From Algirhabdus cladophorae (GTDB lineage Bacteria > Pseudomonadota > Alphaproteobacteria > Rhodobacterales > Rhodobacteraceae), in contig NZ_CP173029.1 of assembly GCF_044772865.1 (NCBI RefSeq), positions 3,472,001-3,536,000 of the forward strand: 64,000 nt of DNA, given 5' to 3'. Every line of letters starts with the position of its first letter. The stretch's first letter is position 1. The position numbers were made by a program, and so were the translations under genes. The notes under the pieces are model-generated. The model saw only the letters and a list, made by a program, of their open reading frames with translations, made no database searches and was not told the origin of the DNA. Of this stretch, positions 44,257 through 52,382 are shown in pieces.

Positions 44257-46487
44257 CCGGCCCTGTCCTCGCCTTTGATATCAATGCGCGCGCTGATGGC
44301 GCTCTGCGGCAGGTCCGCAAATCGTCCAAGTCCAAGGTCCAAGTTAAACCCGAATTGGCCGATAAATATTCGGACCGTGCGAAGACACGTGCGGATCTGG
44401 CAAGTGTCTATGCCGGCCTTTTGGGTGTCGAAACCTCGGTTTCTGACTTGTTGGAAAGCATGGTGCCGGACGCAGATATTAACGCTGATGGTGTAGCTCC
44501 CGGTGATATGGCGCGTGCTTTGAAGTCTGCGGGTCTTGCGACTGAAATTGCGACGATAAACGCCTGCACCGCCGATCATTGGCCCGCAATTGCTGTGATG
44601 ACGTCTGGGCAATTTTTGTTGGTGTTGGGGCAGTCGCAGGGCATGTTAACGCTGCATGACACCACCTGCCCCGACAATCGCGCCGAAGTTCCTGTTGCTG
44701 AATTTGAACCCTATTTCACCGGTCTGATTGTCCGTGCGGAAGTCACGGTAAAGCATCTTGATAAGGTCCATTCGACCAAATCCCGCGCCAATCATTGGTT
44801 TTGGGGTGAATTTCCGAAATACCGCCGTCACCTTGCTGAAATTGGTCTTGCCTCCTTTGTCGCGAACCTTTTGGCGGTGTCTGTCGCACTGTTTTCCTTG
44901 CAGGTCTACGATCGGGTGATCCCGCATCAATCCACGTCAACCCTATGGGTTTTGGCCATCGGTGCAGCCCTTGCTCTGCTGATGGAGGCCTTTCTTAAGA
45001 TCGCGCGCGCACGCTTGATGGATGGCGCTGGGCGCAAGATTGAAATGTCAGTCCAAAACTTGCTGATGGAACGTGTCTTGGGCATGAAATCGGGCATGCA
45101 GGGGCTGTCGCCCAGTGCTTTGTTCAGTGCCATGCGTGAGTTCGGGTCTGTGCGTGAATTCTTTACGGCTTCCACGATTGGAACGCTGACGGACATCCCG
45201 TTTATTTTGCTCTTCTTGGTGATCGTCAGCTCTATCGCGGGTCCAGTGGTTTGGGTTTTGGTGATCGGTGGCATCTTGATGGTTGTGCCGGGGCTACTGT
45301 TCCAAAAGCGCATGATTGAGCTGACCAAAAAGAACCAAGGCGCCTCGGCCAAATCCAGTCGTTTGCTGCATGAAGCCATCTATGAGGCCGACACGGTGAA
45401 AGGTCAGCGCGGCGAGGAACGTTTCCGTCGCATTTGGACCGAACTGACTGCGCTGTCGTCGATTACATCATCTGAACAACGCAAACTCTCATCAGCCCTC
45501 ACATTCTGGAGCCAAGGTGTTCAGCAAGCGACCTATGTGTCCGCTGTTGTTGTTGGGGCCTACATGGTTTTTGCAGGTGAATTTACGATCGGCACAATCA
45601 TCGCTGTAGGTATCCTGACCAGCCGGACCTTGGCCCCACTGACGCAGCTTTCGGGAACCATGGCCCGTTGGACCAACGTCAAAGCAGCCCTCGATGGGTT
45701 GGAAGGGGTCGCATTGGCCCCTCAGGATTTTGAGGAAGACCGCACCTATCTGCGCCGCGAAACTCTGCGTGGCGAGTTTGAATTGCGTGACGTGTCATTC
45801 CGCTACGATCAAGATCAGGCGCCCAACATCGATATCCCCGGTCTTATGGTGCGCCCTGGTCAGCGTTTGGCAATCCTAGGCAGCAATGGTTCGGGAAAAT
45901 CGACCCTGCTTAAGGTGATGTCGGGCCTCTATAGTCCCACCGCAGGCCGCGTTTTGTTGGACGGTGTCGAGATGAGCCAAGTCCACCCAAAAGACATTCG
46001 TCGTAACCTTGGATATCTTTCGCAAGACGTGCGCCTGTTTGCAGGCAGCCTGCGTGATAACCTCAACCTGAACATGCTGGAACGTGACGACAGCCGTCTG
46101 TTTGCAGCCTTGGATTTTGCAGGCATCGGCGCCTACGTCCGTTCGCATCCCAAAGGTCTGGATCTAGAAATCAGCGATGGCGGCGAAGGCCTGTCGATCG
46201 GTCAACGTCAAAGCATTGGTTGGGCACGGATTTGGTTGCAGGATCCCAAGATCGTTTTGCTGGACGAACCTACCGCTGCGCTTGATCAGACACTGGAAAA
46301 GAACCTCGTAGCGCGTCTCGAAGACTGGCTGAAGGATCGCACAGCCATCATTGCAACCCACCGTGTTCCGATCCTTGCGCTGACCAATCGCACACTCATT
46401 TTGCAAAACGGACGTTTGGCCGTTGATGGGCCGCGCGATCAAGTGCTGCAACATCTCAACGATAACAACAAACGCAAGGCAGGCTGA
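44253..46487 (+). CDS. Type I secretion ABC transporter with C39-like domain (LapB-like)
   Basis: A 744-residue exporter ATPase-permease. Residues 45-150 form a peptidase C39-like domain; the catalytic Cys position is lost, so it is the substrate-binding, non-cleaving kind. Transmembrane helices lie at about 195-460 (LASFVANLLAVSVALFSLQVYDRVIP is the family signature). The ATPase has Walker A GSNGSGKSTLLKVMSGLY near 542, signature LSIGQRQSIGWARI and Walker B IVLLDEPTAALD. The start is TTG 44253, within the TolC stop. It drives secretion of the adhesin across both membranes. Confidence 0.9.
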   Translation: MTGPVLAFDINARADGALRQVRKSSKSKVQVKPELADKYSDRAKTRADLASVYAGLLGVETSVSDLLESMVPDADINADGVAPGDMARALKSAGLATEIATINACTADHWPAIAVMTSGQFLLVLGQSQGMLTLHDTTCPDNRAEVPVAEFEPYFTGLIVRAEVTVKHLDKVHSTKSRANHWFWGEFPKYRRHLAEIGLASFVANLLAVSVALFSLQVYDRVIPHQSTSTLWVLAIGAALALLMEAFLKIARARLMDGAGRKIEMSVQNLLMERVLGMKSGMQGLSPSALFSAMREFGSVREFFTASTIGTLTDIPFILLFLVIVSSIAGPVVWVLVIGGILMVVPGLLFQKRMIELTKKNQGASAKSSRLLHEAIYEADTVKGQRGEERFRRIWTELTALSSITSSEQRKLSSALTFWSQGVQQATYVSAVVVGAYMVFAGEFTIGTIIAVGILTSRTLAPLTQLSGTMARWTNVKAALDGLEGVALAPQDFEEDRTYLRRETLRGEFELRDVSFRYDQDQAPNIDIPGLMVRPGQRLAILGSNGSGKSTLLKVMSGLYSPTAGRVLLDGVEMSQVHPKDIRRNLGYLSQDVRLFAGSLRDNLNLNMLERDDSRLFAALDFAGIGAYVRSHPKGLDLEISDGGEGLSIGQRQSIGWARIWLQDPKIVLLDEPTAALDQTLEKNLVARLEDWLKDRTAIIATHRVPILALTNRTLILQNGRLAVDGPRDQVLQHLNDNNKRKAG

Positions 46488-47656
46488 TGGCAACGATTGA
46501 TGCAGAACTTGATGCCCGCATGGATGGACCCAGCTGGACGATCTGGCTGACGGCGGCCACGGTGGTTGTGTTTTTGCTGTGGGCGGCCTTTGCGTGGATC
46601 GACGAAATTGTACGCGCCGAGGGCGAGATCGTTTCGTCGTCGCGTCCGCAGATCATTCAAAACCTCGAAGGCGGTATTCTAGCCGAACTCAGCGTGATGC
46701 AGGGCGATACGGTCCAGCCCGGTGATGTGCTTGCCCGGCTCTATGGGACGCAATTTCAGACGGCTGTTGATGATCTGGGCGAACAAATCCTTGCGCTGGA
46801 AATTCGGCGTCTGCGTCTTGAGGCCGAGATTGATGGTCTTTTTGATTTCATGGTGCCCGAACGTTTAGCCGCGGCGTCTCAGGATATGATTGCATCTGAA
46901 CGGGCGCTTCTTGCGGCCCGCCAATCCGATTATGTTAGCCGCAGTGATGGTGCGCGCAGTCTCATGCTGGAGGCCAAGCGCGAGCGCGATTTGATGGATA
47001 ATCTTTTGGATCGCAATATCGTTTCCCTAATGGAAGCGACTCGCGCTCGCAAAGCCTATGGCGATGCTGCAATCAAATACAATGACATCGTGACAAAGTC
47101 TGAATTGGACCGCGCGAACGCGTATTCAGAGACACTAAAAGAACTGGCTATGCTGCGCCAAAACCTGAAAGTGGCGCAAGATCAGTTGAACAGAACAGTT
47201 ATCACCTCACCTATGTTGGGTGTCGTGAACAATGTCAGCGTTACGACGATTGGTGGTGTTGTGCGTCCGGGCGAAGAAATTTTTCAGATCATTCCGCTGG
47301 ACGAAGAACTGTTTGTTGAGGCCCGCGTGCGGCCCGAAGATATTGCCAACATTCGGCGTGGACAGGACGCAACCGTCAAACTCTCGGCTTATGATTATAC
47401 CATCTTTGGGTCTTTGGATGGGAAAGTGCACTTTATCTCTGCTGATACCTTCAAGGACGATCGCAAGGCGGATGGGGATCCGCATTATAAAGTGACCCTG
47501 CGTGTGGATCTGGCCGATCTGACGGGACGCCAAGCCAATGTCGAAATCAGACCGGGAATGCAGGCGCAGGTCGAATTGCACACCGGGGAAAAAACGGTTC
47601 TGCAATATCTGACCAAGCCGCTTTATAAATCGCGGGAAGCCTTTCACGAACCGTGA
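46487..47656 (+). CDS. HlyD-family membrane fusion protein of the type I secretion system
   Basis: A 389-residue periplasmic adaptor. One transmembrane helix (TAATVVVFLLWAAFAWI, residues about 22-38) is followed by the biotinyl/lipoyl-like half-motif GGILAELSVMQGDTVQPGDVLARL, a long coiled coil (about 100-235), the second half-motif SPMLGVVNNVSVTTIGGVVRPGE, and a beta-barrel. It ends with RPGMQAQVELHTGEKTVLQYLTKPL, the conserved HlyD C-terminus. It links the ABC transporter to the outer membrane channel. Its start shares one base with the transporter stop. Confidence 0.92.
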   Translation: MATIDAELDARMDGPSWTIWLTAATVVVFLLWAAFAWIDEIVRAEGEIVSSSRPQIIQNLEGGILAELSVMQGDTVQPGDVLARLYGTQFQTAVDDLGEQILALEIRRLRLEAEIDGLFDFMVPERLAAASQDMIASERALLAARQSDYVSRSDGARSLMLEAKRERDLMDNLLDRNIVSLMEATRARKAYGDAAIKYNDIVTKSELDRANAYSETLKELAMLRQNLKVAQDQLNRTVITSPMLGVVNNVSVTTIGGVVRPGEEIFQIIPLDEELFVEARVRPEDIANIRRGQDATVKLSAYDYTIFGSLDGKVHFISADTFKDDRKADGDPHYKVTLRVDLADLTGRQANVEIRPGMQAQVELHTGEKTVLQYLTKPLYKSREAFHEP

Positions 47657-47742
47657 GTGACGTATCTGTGACCGTGCGCCCTGTGGCTTTGTGGTTCGGG
47701 CTAGGATACAGCAAAAGAAAAAGTGATTGGGCAGTGATAATT

Positions 47743-48237
47743 ATGCGGTTTTTCAAGGTATTTTTGGTTCTGGCTGGCCTTGTGTTTTTGGCCAGTTGCG
47801 GCAGTAAATTCAAAACCTACAACGGCCCGGAAGTAACACGCATCTTTGTGCACAAAGAAGACCGCAGAATGTTGTTGGTGCACAACGAGAAAATTCTGAA
47901 AGCCTACGATATCGAATTGGGTTTCGCCCCAACGGGCCATAAGGAAATCGAAGGCGACGGTAAGACGCCGGAAGGTACCTATTATATCGACCGCCGCAAT
48001 CCAAACAGCCAATTCCATCTGTCTTTGGGGATTTCATATCCAAATGCCCGCGACACAGCCAAGGCGCGGGCCATGGGCAAAAGCCCCGGCGGGGACATCT
48101 TTATTCATGGGCGTGGTCCAAGAATCAAAAACCCGGATGCGGATTGGACTTGGGGCTGTATTTCCGTGACGGATCGCGAGGTCGAAGAGATCTACGCGAT
48201 GGTCAAAAACGGAACGCCGATTACAATCCTGCCGTAA
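47743..48237 (+). CDS. L,D-transpeptidase family lipoprotein (YkuD domain)
   Basis: A 164-residue lipoprotein. The signal MRFFKVFLVLAGLVFLASC has a lipobox (LASC). The YkuD domain spans residues about 35-162 with DGKTPEGTYYIDRRNP and the catalytic segment HGRGP...DWTWGCISVTDREVEEIY, where the Cys is the nucleophile. L,D-transpeptidases crosslink peptidoglycan or attach proteins to it. ATG 47743 is chosen because only it begins a signal peptide; a longer frame from 47653 overlaps the HlyD stop. Its 3' end overlaps the convergent SCP gene by 17 bp. Confidence 0.85.
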   Translation: MRFFKVFLVLAGLVFLASCGSKFKTYNGPEVTRIFVHKEDRRMLLVHNEKILKAYDIELGFAPTGHKEIEGDGKTPEGTYYIDRRNPNSQFHLSLGISYPNARDTAKARAMGKSPGGDIFIHGRGPRIKNPDADWTWGCISVTDREVEEIYAMVKNGTPITILP

Positions 48238-48763
48238 AGAACGGCTCGGCTGGCGCGCCCATGACGAGGGTCCACCAGACTTTTCCGTTGTTTTCCTGAT
48301 GCCACGCAAAACCCATTTCCGAGGCTTGTGCATCCATAATCACATTGCGCGTGTCTGGGTCTTCCATCCATGCAGCCAATGTTTCCAACTCGGTCTCGTA
48401 AGTCTCGGAAATCGTTTCGCCCCGGAATTGGCCAGTATATCCAACGCGGGCCACGCGATCGATTGGTGAGGACCCATCAGATCCAAAGTGCCAAGGCCGG
48501 TTCTGAATGGCCATGTCGCGGGCATGTGTTGCAGCGGCAGCGTTCAGTTGCGCGTTAAAGGCAACATTTGCGAGGCCAGCATTCTGACGAAGCACATTCA
48601 CACTGTCCAACATGCGAAACGGTATTTTGTTGGCATCCCGGCTGGTGATCTTATTCGCGCGTGGCAAGGGCTTGCCGTCAGATCCAATAGGGGGCGCGGT
48701 GGTTCCACCGCCGCATGCCGACAGCGCCAAAGCCGCTACCAAAGCCAAAGAAGAAAAGCGCAT
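48221..48763 (-). CDS. SCP/CAP-domain lipoprotein
   Basis: A 180-residue predicted lipoprotein with signal MRFSSLALVAALALSAC (lipobox LSAC). The CAP (SCP/PR1) domain runs from about residue 50: MLDSVNVLRQNAGLANVAFN, AAAATHARDMAIQNRPWHFG with a metal-binding-type His, and MGFAWHQENNGKVWWTLVMG. Bacterial CAP proteins are extracytoplasmic and of unclear activity. It lies between two L,D-transpeptidase genes. Confidence 0.8.
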   Translation of the reverse strand: MRFSSLALVAALALSACGGGTTAPPIGSDGKPLPRANKITSRDANKIPFRMLDSVNVLRQNAGLANVAFNAQLNAAAATHARDMAIQNRPWHFGSDGSSPIDRVARVGYTGQFRGETISETYETELETLAAWMEDPDTRNVIMDAQASEMGFAWHQENNGKVWWTLVMGAPAEPFFTAGL

Positions 48764-48936
48764 GTGCCCACCCGATATTTTTGTTTCGTTGAACGGATCT
48801 TAGACAAATGGCGTGGCCTATCAAACCCACATGAGCGGAATATTGGCATTCTAACGCTTGTTTGATTTGCGACTGCGGCATTCGCGCCATATCTTGCGCG
48901 CAATCGACCACTTTTAGGGACGAATAGGATAAAACA

Positions 48937-49530
48937 ATGAGTGCAGATCACAAAAAATTCAACCGCCGGGCCTTTTTGGGCACATCGGCTGCCATGGCCG
49001 CATCGCCGGTTTTTGCGCAGCAAGTCAATGAAACCGTCGAGATTGAAGCAGAAGTTTCGGAAACGATCCGTCGCAATATCTCTAGTTTCCGGGCGTTGGA
49101 TTGGCGTCCCTACTTTTCCGATCTTACGAACGGCGCCGTGCTGGTTGATATTTCATCACGCGCACTACATTTTTGGTCGGAAGATGGCACAGATTACAAA
49201 CTATACCCTTCCAGCGTTCCGCTGACACAGGACCTGACCCGCAAGGGCCGTACCGTTGTGACGCGCAAGGTCGAAGGCCCAAGTTGGCGCCCAACCCCGT
49301 CCATGAAAAAGCGCAATCCTGAGTGGCCTGATTTTGTCGGTCCAGGTCCGGATAACCCATTGGGCACCCACGCACTGTATCTGTCTTGGACGTATTATCG
49401 GATCCATGGCACCCATGATACACGCAAAATTGGGCGACGTTCGTCCAATGGCTGTATTGGTCTCTATAACGAGCATATCGCGCAGCTGTTTGAGTTGACC
49501 AAAGTGGGCACTCAAGTGTTGCTAATTTGA
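48937..49530 (+). CDS. Tat-exported L,D-transpeptidase (YkuD domain)
   Basis: A 197-residue protein with a twin-arginine signal (KKFNRRAFLGTSAAMAASPVFAQ) and a YkuD domain ending IHGTHDTRKIGRRSSNGCIGLYNEHIAQLF, in which the Cys of SNGCIGL is the catalytic nucleophile and the His and Arg complete the site. It would act in the periplasm on peptidoglycan. It has its own 173-bp upstream region. It is distinct from the lipoprotein L,D-transpeptidase at 47743, which has a different signal and catalytic loop. Confidence 0.9.
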   Translation: MSADHKKFNRRAFLGTSAAMAASPVFAQQVNETVEIEAEVSETIRRNISSFRALDWRPYFSDLTNGAVLVDISSRALHFWSEDGTDYKLYPSSVPLTQDLTRKGRTVVTRKVEGPSWRPTPSMKKRNPEWPDFVGPGPDNPLGTHALYLSWTYYRIHGTHDTRKIGRRSSNGCIGLYNEHIAQLFELTKVGTQVLLI

Positions 49531-49557
49531 CAATTTTTGGGCTGTGACCGTTGATTT

Positions 49558-49640
49558 CCGCCAAGTTGGTTTGCAATTGCCCGCAAATCCTGCTTTGTCG
49601 GGAGCACGAGGTACAGTCTTGGGGCTTGTCGTCGACCTCA
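49558..49640 (+). promoter_or_regulatory. Conserved upstream element of small gene copy 1
   Basis: CCGCCAAG (49558-49565) and TCTTGGGGC-TT-GTCGTCG-A-CCTC (49617-49639) lie at the same distances from each other (59 bp) as in copy 2, and 61 bp before the ATG. The conservation suggests promoter or leader function. No standard -35/-10 pair is clear. Confidence 0.55.
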
Positions 49641-49677
49641 GTTATTTCGGCGGCTTGCATTTACTGGAGTTTAGAAA

Positions 49678-49860
49678 ATGAAGAAACTTGTTCTTGCCGC
49701 TGCTTTCACTGCCGCCGCTTCCACAGCATTCGCTGGCAACATGGAAGAGCCGATGATGGAACCAGAAGTAATCGTAGAAGAATCCACTGGTTCTTCCGCT
49801 GGTGGCATCATCCTGCCTTTGATGGCAATCTTGCTGTTGGCCGCTGCTGCAAGCTCATAA
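49678..49860 (+). CDS. Small exported protein with C-terminal membrane segment, copy 1
   Basis: A 60-residue protein that starts MKKLVLAAAFTAAASTAFA, a classic signal peptide, then a short acidic Met/Glu/Pro region (EEPMMEPEVIVEEST), and a hydrophobic C-terminus GGIILPLMAILLLAAAASS that could span the inner membrane. No named family is recognised. A near-identical copy begins 430 bp downstream, with matching 5' flank and its own terminator. An ACTGGAG ribosome site lies upstream of the ATG. Small genes of this kind next to hemH may be conserved in related bacteria, but I cannot verify it. Confidence 0.8.
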   Translation: MKKLVLAAAFTAAASTAFAGNMEEPMMEPEVIVEESTGSSAGGIILPLMAILLLAAAASS

Positions 49861-49882
49861 GCTTTGCACAGTTAAGACATTC

Positions 49883-49914
49883 GAAAGGGCAGCGGTCTAA
49901 TCCGCTGCCTTTTC
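49883..49914 (+). terminator. Intrinsic terminator after small gene copy 1
   Basis: GGCAGCGG-TCTAAT-CCGCTGCC forms an 8-bp perfect stem extended by AAA/TTT pairs on both sides, followed by TTTTCT. The gene is therefore a monocistronic unit. Confidence 0.88.
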
Positions 49915-49988
49915 TAATTTCCGATCGTCATTTTCATATCAAAAGATGTGACAACTATGCCGATATGACGGGAATAGCGTGATATTCC

Positions 49989-50071
49989 CCGCCAAGAAAA
50001 TTTGATTTTCGTAGCTTTTTCTGTTTTTACCATTCCCAAGAGATTGTTCTTGGGGCACGTCGTCGGCCTCT
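49989..50071 (+). promoter_or_regulatory. Conserved upstream element of small gene copy 2
   Basis: CCGCCAAG (49989-49996) and TCTTGGGGC-AC-GTCGTCG-G-CCTC (50048-50070) repeat the elements seen before copy 1, with the box 60 bp before the ATG. Two extra inverted repeats lie just upstream or inside it: GGGAATA-GCGTGA-TATTCCC (49970-49989) and GAAAAT-TTG-ATTTTC (49996-50010). Confidence 0.55.
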
Positions 50072-50107
50072 AACCCTATATGACGACCAGTTTTTTGGAG
50101 ACTACAC

Positions 50108-50296
50108 ATGAAAAAGATCGTACTTGCCGCCGCATTCGCAACTGCCGCTTCCACAGCTTTCGCTGGCAACATGGAAGAGCCGATGATGGAAATGGAACCA
50201 GAGATGATTGTTGAAGAGACAACAGGGTCCTCCGCTGGTGGCATCATCCTGCCATTGATGGCGATCTTGCTGCTGGCCGCTGCTGCAAGCTCATAA
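50108..50296 (+). CDS. Small exported protein with C-terminal membrane segment, copy 2
   Basis: A 62-residue paralogue of the copy at 49678: MKKIVLAAAFATAASTAFA signal, GNMEEPMMEMEPEMIVEETTG acidic region (two residues longer), and an identical GGIILPLMAILLLAAAASS C-terminus. TTTTGGAG precedes the ATG by about seven bases. DNA identity between the copies is high in the coding part, especially over the signal cleavage region and the C-terminus, and falls off upstream apart from two short boxes. Function unknown. Confidence 0.8.
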   Translation: MKKIVLAAAFATAASTAFAGNMEEPMMEMEPEMIVEETTGSSAGGIILPLMAILLLAAAASS

Positions 50297-50318
50297 GCCT
50301 AGCACACCAGATTTGATC

Positions 50319-50349
50319 AAGGCGGTAGGGTGACCCTGCCGCCTTTTTC
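50319..50349 (+). terminator. Intrinsic terminator after small gene copy 2
   Basis: AAGGCGGTAGGG pairs with CCCTGCCGCCTT (12 bp, one T-G wobble) around a TGA loop, followed by TTTCT. Read on the other strand it can also end hemH, so it may be bidirectional. Confidence 0.9.
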
Positions 50350-50365
50350 TATGGGCGAATGAAAC

Positions 50366-51460
50366 TTAGTCCATCCAGCCTTTGAGGTTTTCACGAATGA
50401 CGGTCGACAGCGCGTCGATATGTGCATCGTCATCGTTGAGGCAAGGAATATAGGTAAACTGCTGACCACCGGCTTCCTCAAAGCTTTCTTTGATCTCCTC
50501 GTTGATCTCTTCCAGCGTTTCGATGCAATCGGCAGAAAACGCAGGTGCACACACAGCGATGTTGCGTTTGTTTTCGTGTTCGGCCAAACGCGCGACCTCT
50601 TCTACCGTGTAGGGTTTCAGCCATTCTTCGGGACCAAAACGCGACTGGAAGGTGGTGCGGATATCCGTGTCGGGCCAACCCAGACGTTCCTTAAGCAGGC
50701 GCGTCGTTTTCTGGCACTGACAGTGATAGGGATCGCCTTCCATCAGATAACGTTTTGGTACGCCATGATACGAACACACCAAGATATCTGGCCGCGTTTC
50801 CAGTTTGGCATAGGCGGTTTCGATGGATTGGGCCAAGGCTTCGATATAGCTGGGGTGCTCGTAATAGGCAGGCACCGTACGCACAGTTGGCTGCCATTTT
50901 TCTTTGGTCAACGCGCGGAAAAATTCATCATTGGCCGTGGCAGATGTTGCACCGGCATAGTGCGGATAAAGCGGGAAAAAGAGGATCTTTTGACATCCTG
51001 CCTCGATCATCGCGCGGACTTTGGATTGAGTCGACGGATTGCCGTAGCGCATGCAAAAATCGACCATGACATCGTCGCCGTAGGTTTTGTGCATCTGCGC
51101 TTTAATCTTGGCGGTTTGGTCCTTGGTGATGGTCATCAAGGGGCTTTCGCCGGCCTCTTCGTTCCAAATTGATTTATAGGCAGCGCCGCTGGAAAACGGG
51201 CGTTTGGTCAGAATGATCAACTGCAGCAAAGGCTGCCAGATGAAGGGTGAGTAATCGATGACGCGACGGTCGGACAAAAACTCGCCCAAATAGCGGCGCA
51301 TGGACCAATAATCGTAGTTGTCAGGTGTGCCGAGGTTGGCCAACAGGATACCAACCTTAGCAGGCTTGATCTTTGGATGATCTGCCGGCGCGTGGACGGG
51401 GCATTTGGCGAGGTCGTCTTCTGTGTGCACAGCTTTGTCCATATTTTTCGCATCCAGCAT
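50366..51460 (-). CDS. hemH: Ferrochelatase
   Basis: HemH inserts ferrous iron into protoporphyrin IX, the last step of heme synthesis. The 364-residue protein has GILLANLGTPDNYDYWSMRRYLGEFL near residue 40, the catalytic His region FPLYPHYAGATSATANDEF near 165, and CSYHGVPKRYLMEGDPYHCQC near 227, with the second conserved His. It has about 30 extra N-terminal residues before the ferrochelatase fold. ATG 51460 has GGAG nine bases upstream; TTG 51475 and ATG 51442 are alternatives. Confidence 0.95.
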   Translation of the reverse strand: MLDAKNMDKAVHTEDDLAKCPVHAPADHPKIKPAKVGILLANLGTPDNYDYWSMRRYLGEFLSDRRVIDYSPFIWQPLLQLIILTKRPFSSGAAYKSIWNEEAGESPLMTITKDQTAKIKAQMHKTYGDDVMVDFCMRYGNPSTQSKVRAMIEAGCQKILFFPLYPHYAGATSATANDEFFRALTKEKWQPTVRTVPAYYEHPSYIEALAQSIETAYAKLETRPDILVCSYHGVPKRYLMEGDPYHCQCQKTTRLLKERLGWPDTDIRTTFQSRFGPEEWLKPYTVEEVARLAEHENKRNIAVCAPAFSADCIETLEEINEEIKESFEEAGGQQFTYIPCLNDDDAHIDALSTVIRENLKGWMD

Positions 51461-51525
51461 TTTGCGTGTCTCCAACCTTACAGAGTTTGACCAATAGAGT
51501 GCAGATAAACGCTTTTGCTCTCAGG

Positions 51526-52356
51526 TCAATCTTTTGGCTTTGGGTCTTTTTGATCAGGAGTGCCCAAAAAATCAGCTAAACGGTGGGTCGCCGATCCGGG
51601 ACGCAGAGCCTTTGGTTGATCTGCGGCAGGGGCCCAGCCGGTTAGGAAAACAGTTTCGAACGTTGCTTTGATACGACCATCGGGCAAGGAAAAGTGTTCG
51701 GCGTAGATTTTTTGGGTCTGGTGAAAAACACTGCGTGGGGTTGGTGTTCTGATCCGATCCGCAAGAGAATTTGCCTCGCCCATGTGGCGCAGGTCATGCA
51801 TGAGGTGTGTTGTATCAAGGTAGCTGGCAGTTGATTGTTGTGTATCGGCCACGGGCAATGCCAACCCGGCCCGTTGTAATAGCGCACCCAGATCCCGTAT
51901 TTCGGCCATTGGCGCAATTCGAGGGGACAGGCCGCCCGTGATCTTCGTTTCGGCTTGCGCCATTGCTTGTCGTAGCTCGATCAGGGTCTCCCCCCCAAAA
52001 AGGCAGGCCAGAAACAGGCCATCAGGTTGCAGAACCCGCGCGCATTGGATGATTTGACCCACTGGATCATCCGCCCAATGCAGAGACATTGCGTGGATCA
52101 CCAGATCATAACCGGTTCCCGCAAAATCCAGCGTGTCCGTGTCAGGAATAATCTTTGCCTGCGGAAATTCTGCGCGCCACAGATCCGAGTGGCCTGTGAC
52201 AATTGCCACCTTGGTAAACGTTCTATTAACGTCTTTCAGTCTTTCTGAAACCTCGTGCATCGCGGCTTGGAATAGAAACATGGCCTTGGACCGCCTGCGT
52301 TGATGGCGATTGCGGGTCAAAGCCAAACGGTCGGTAAGCCTGCGCGGTGCGTTCAT
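51526..52356 (-). CDS. SAM-dependent methyltransferase (BioC/NDUFAF5-like)
   Basis: A 276-residue class I methyltransferase-fold protein. It starts with a basic segment (RLTDRLALTRNRHQRRRSKAM), then the fold with VAIVTGHSD, DLVIHAMSLHWADDPVGQII (motif DxxxS-LHW typical of the BioC group), and GLFLACLFGGETLIELRQAM. The relatives include the mitochondrial complex I assembly factor NDUFAF5 and BioC. The glycine-rich SAM motif is weak, so the activity is open. It is divergent from comF. Confidence 0.75.
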   Translation of the reverse strand: MNAPRRLTDRLALTRNRHQRRRSKAMFLFQAAMHEVSERLKDVNRTFTKVAIVTGHSDLWRAEFPQAKIIPDTDTLDFAGTGYDLVIHAMSLHWADDPVGQIIQCARVLQPDGLFLACLFGGETLIELRQAMAQAETKITGGLSPRIAPMAEIRDLGALLQRAGLALPVADTQQSTASYLDTTHLMHDLRHMGEANSLADRIRTPTPRSVFHQTQKIYAEHFSLPDGRIKATFETVFLTGWAPAADQPKALRPGSATHRLADFLGTPDQKDPKPKD

Positions 52357-52382
52357 GTGGCCGGAGTACTGAGAATGACCCT

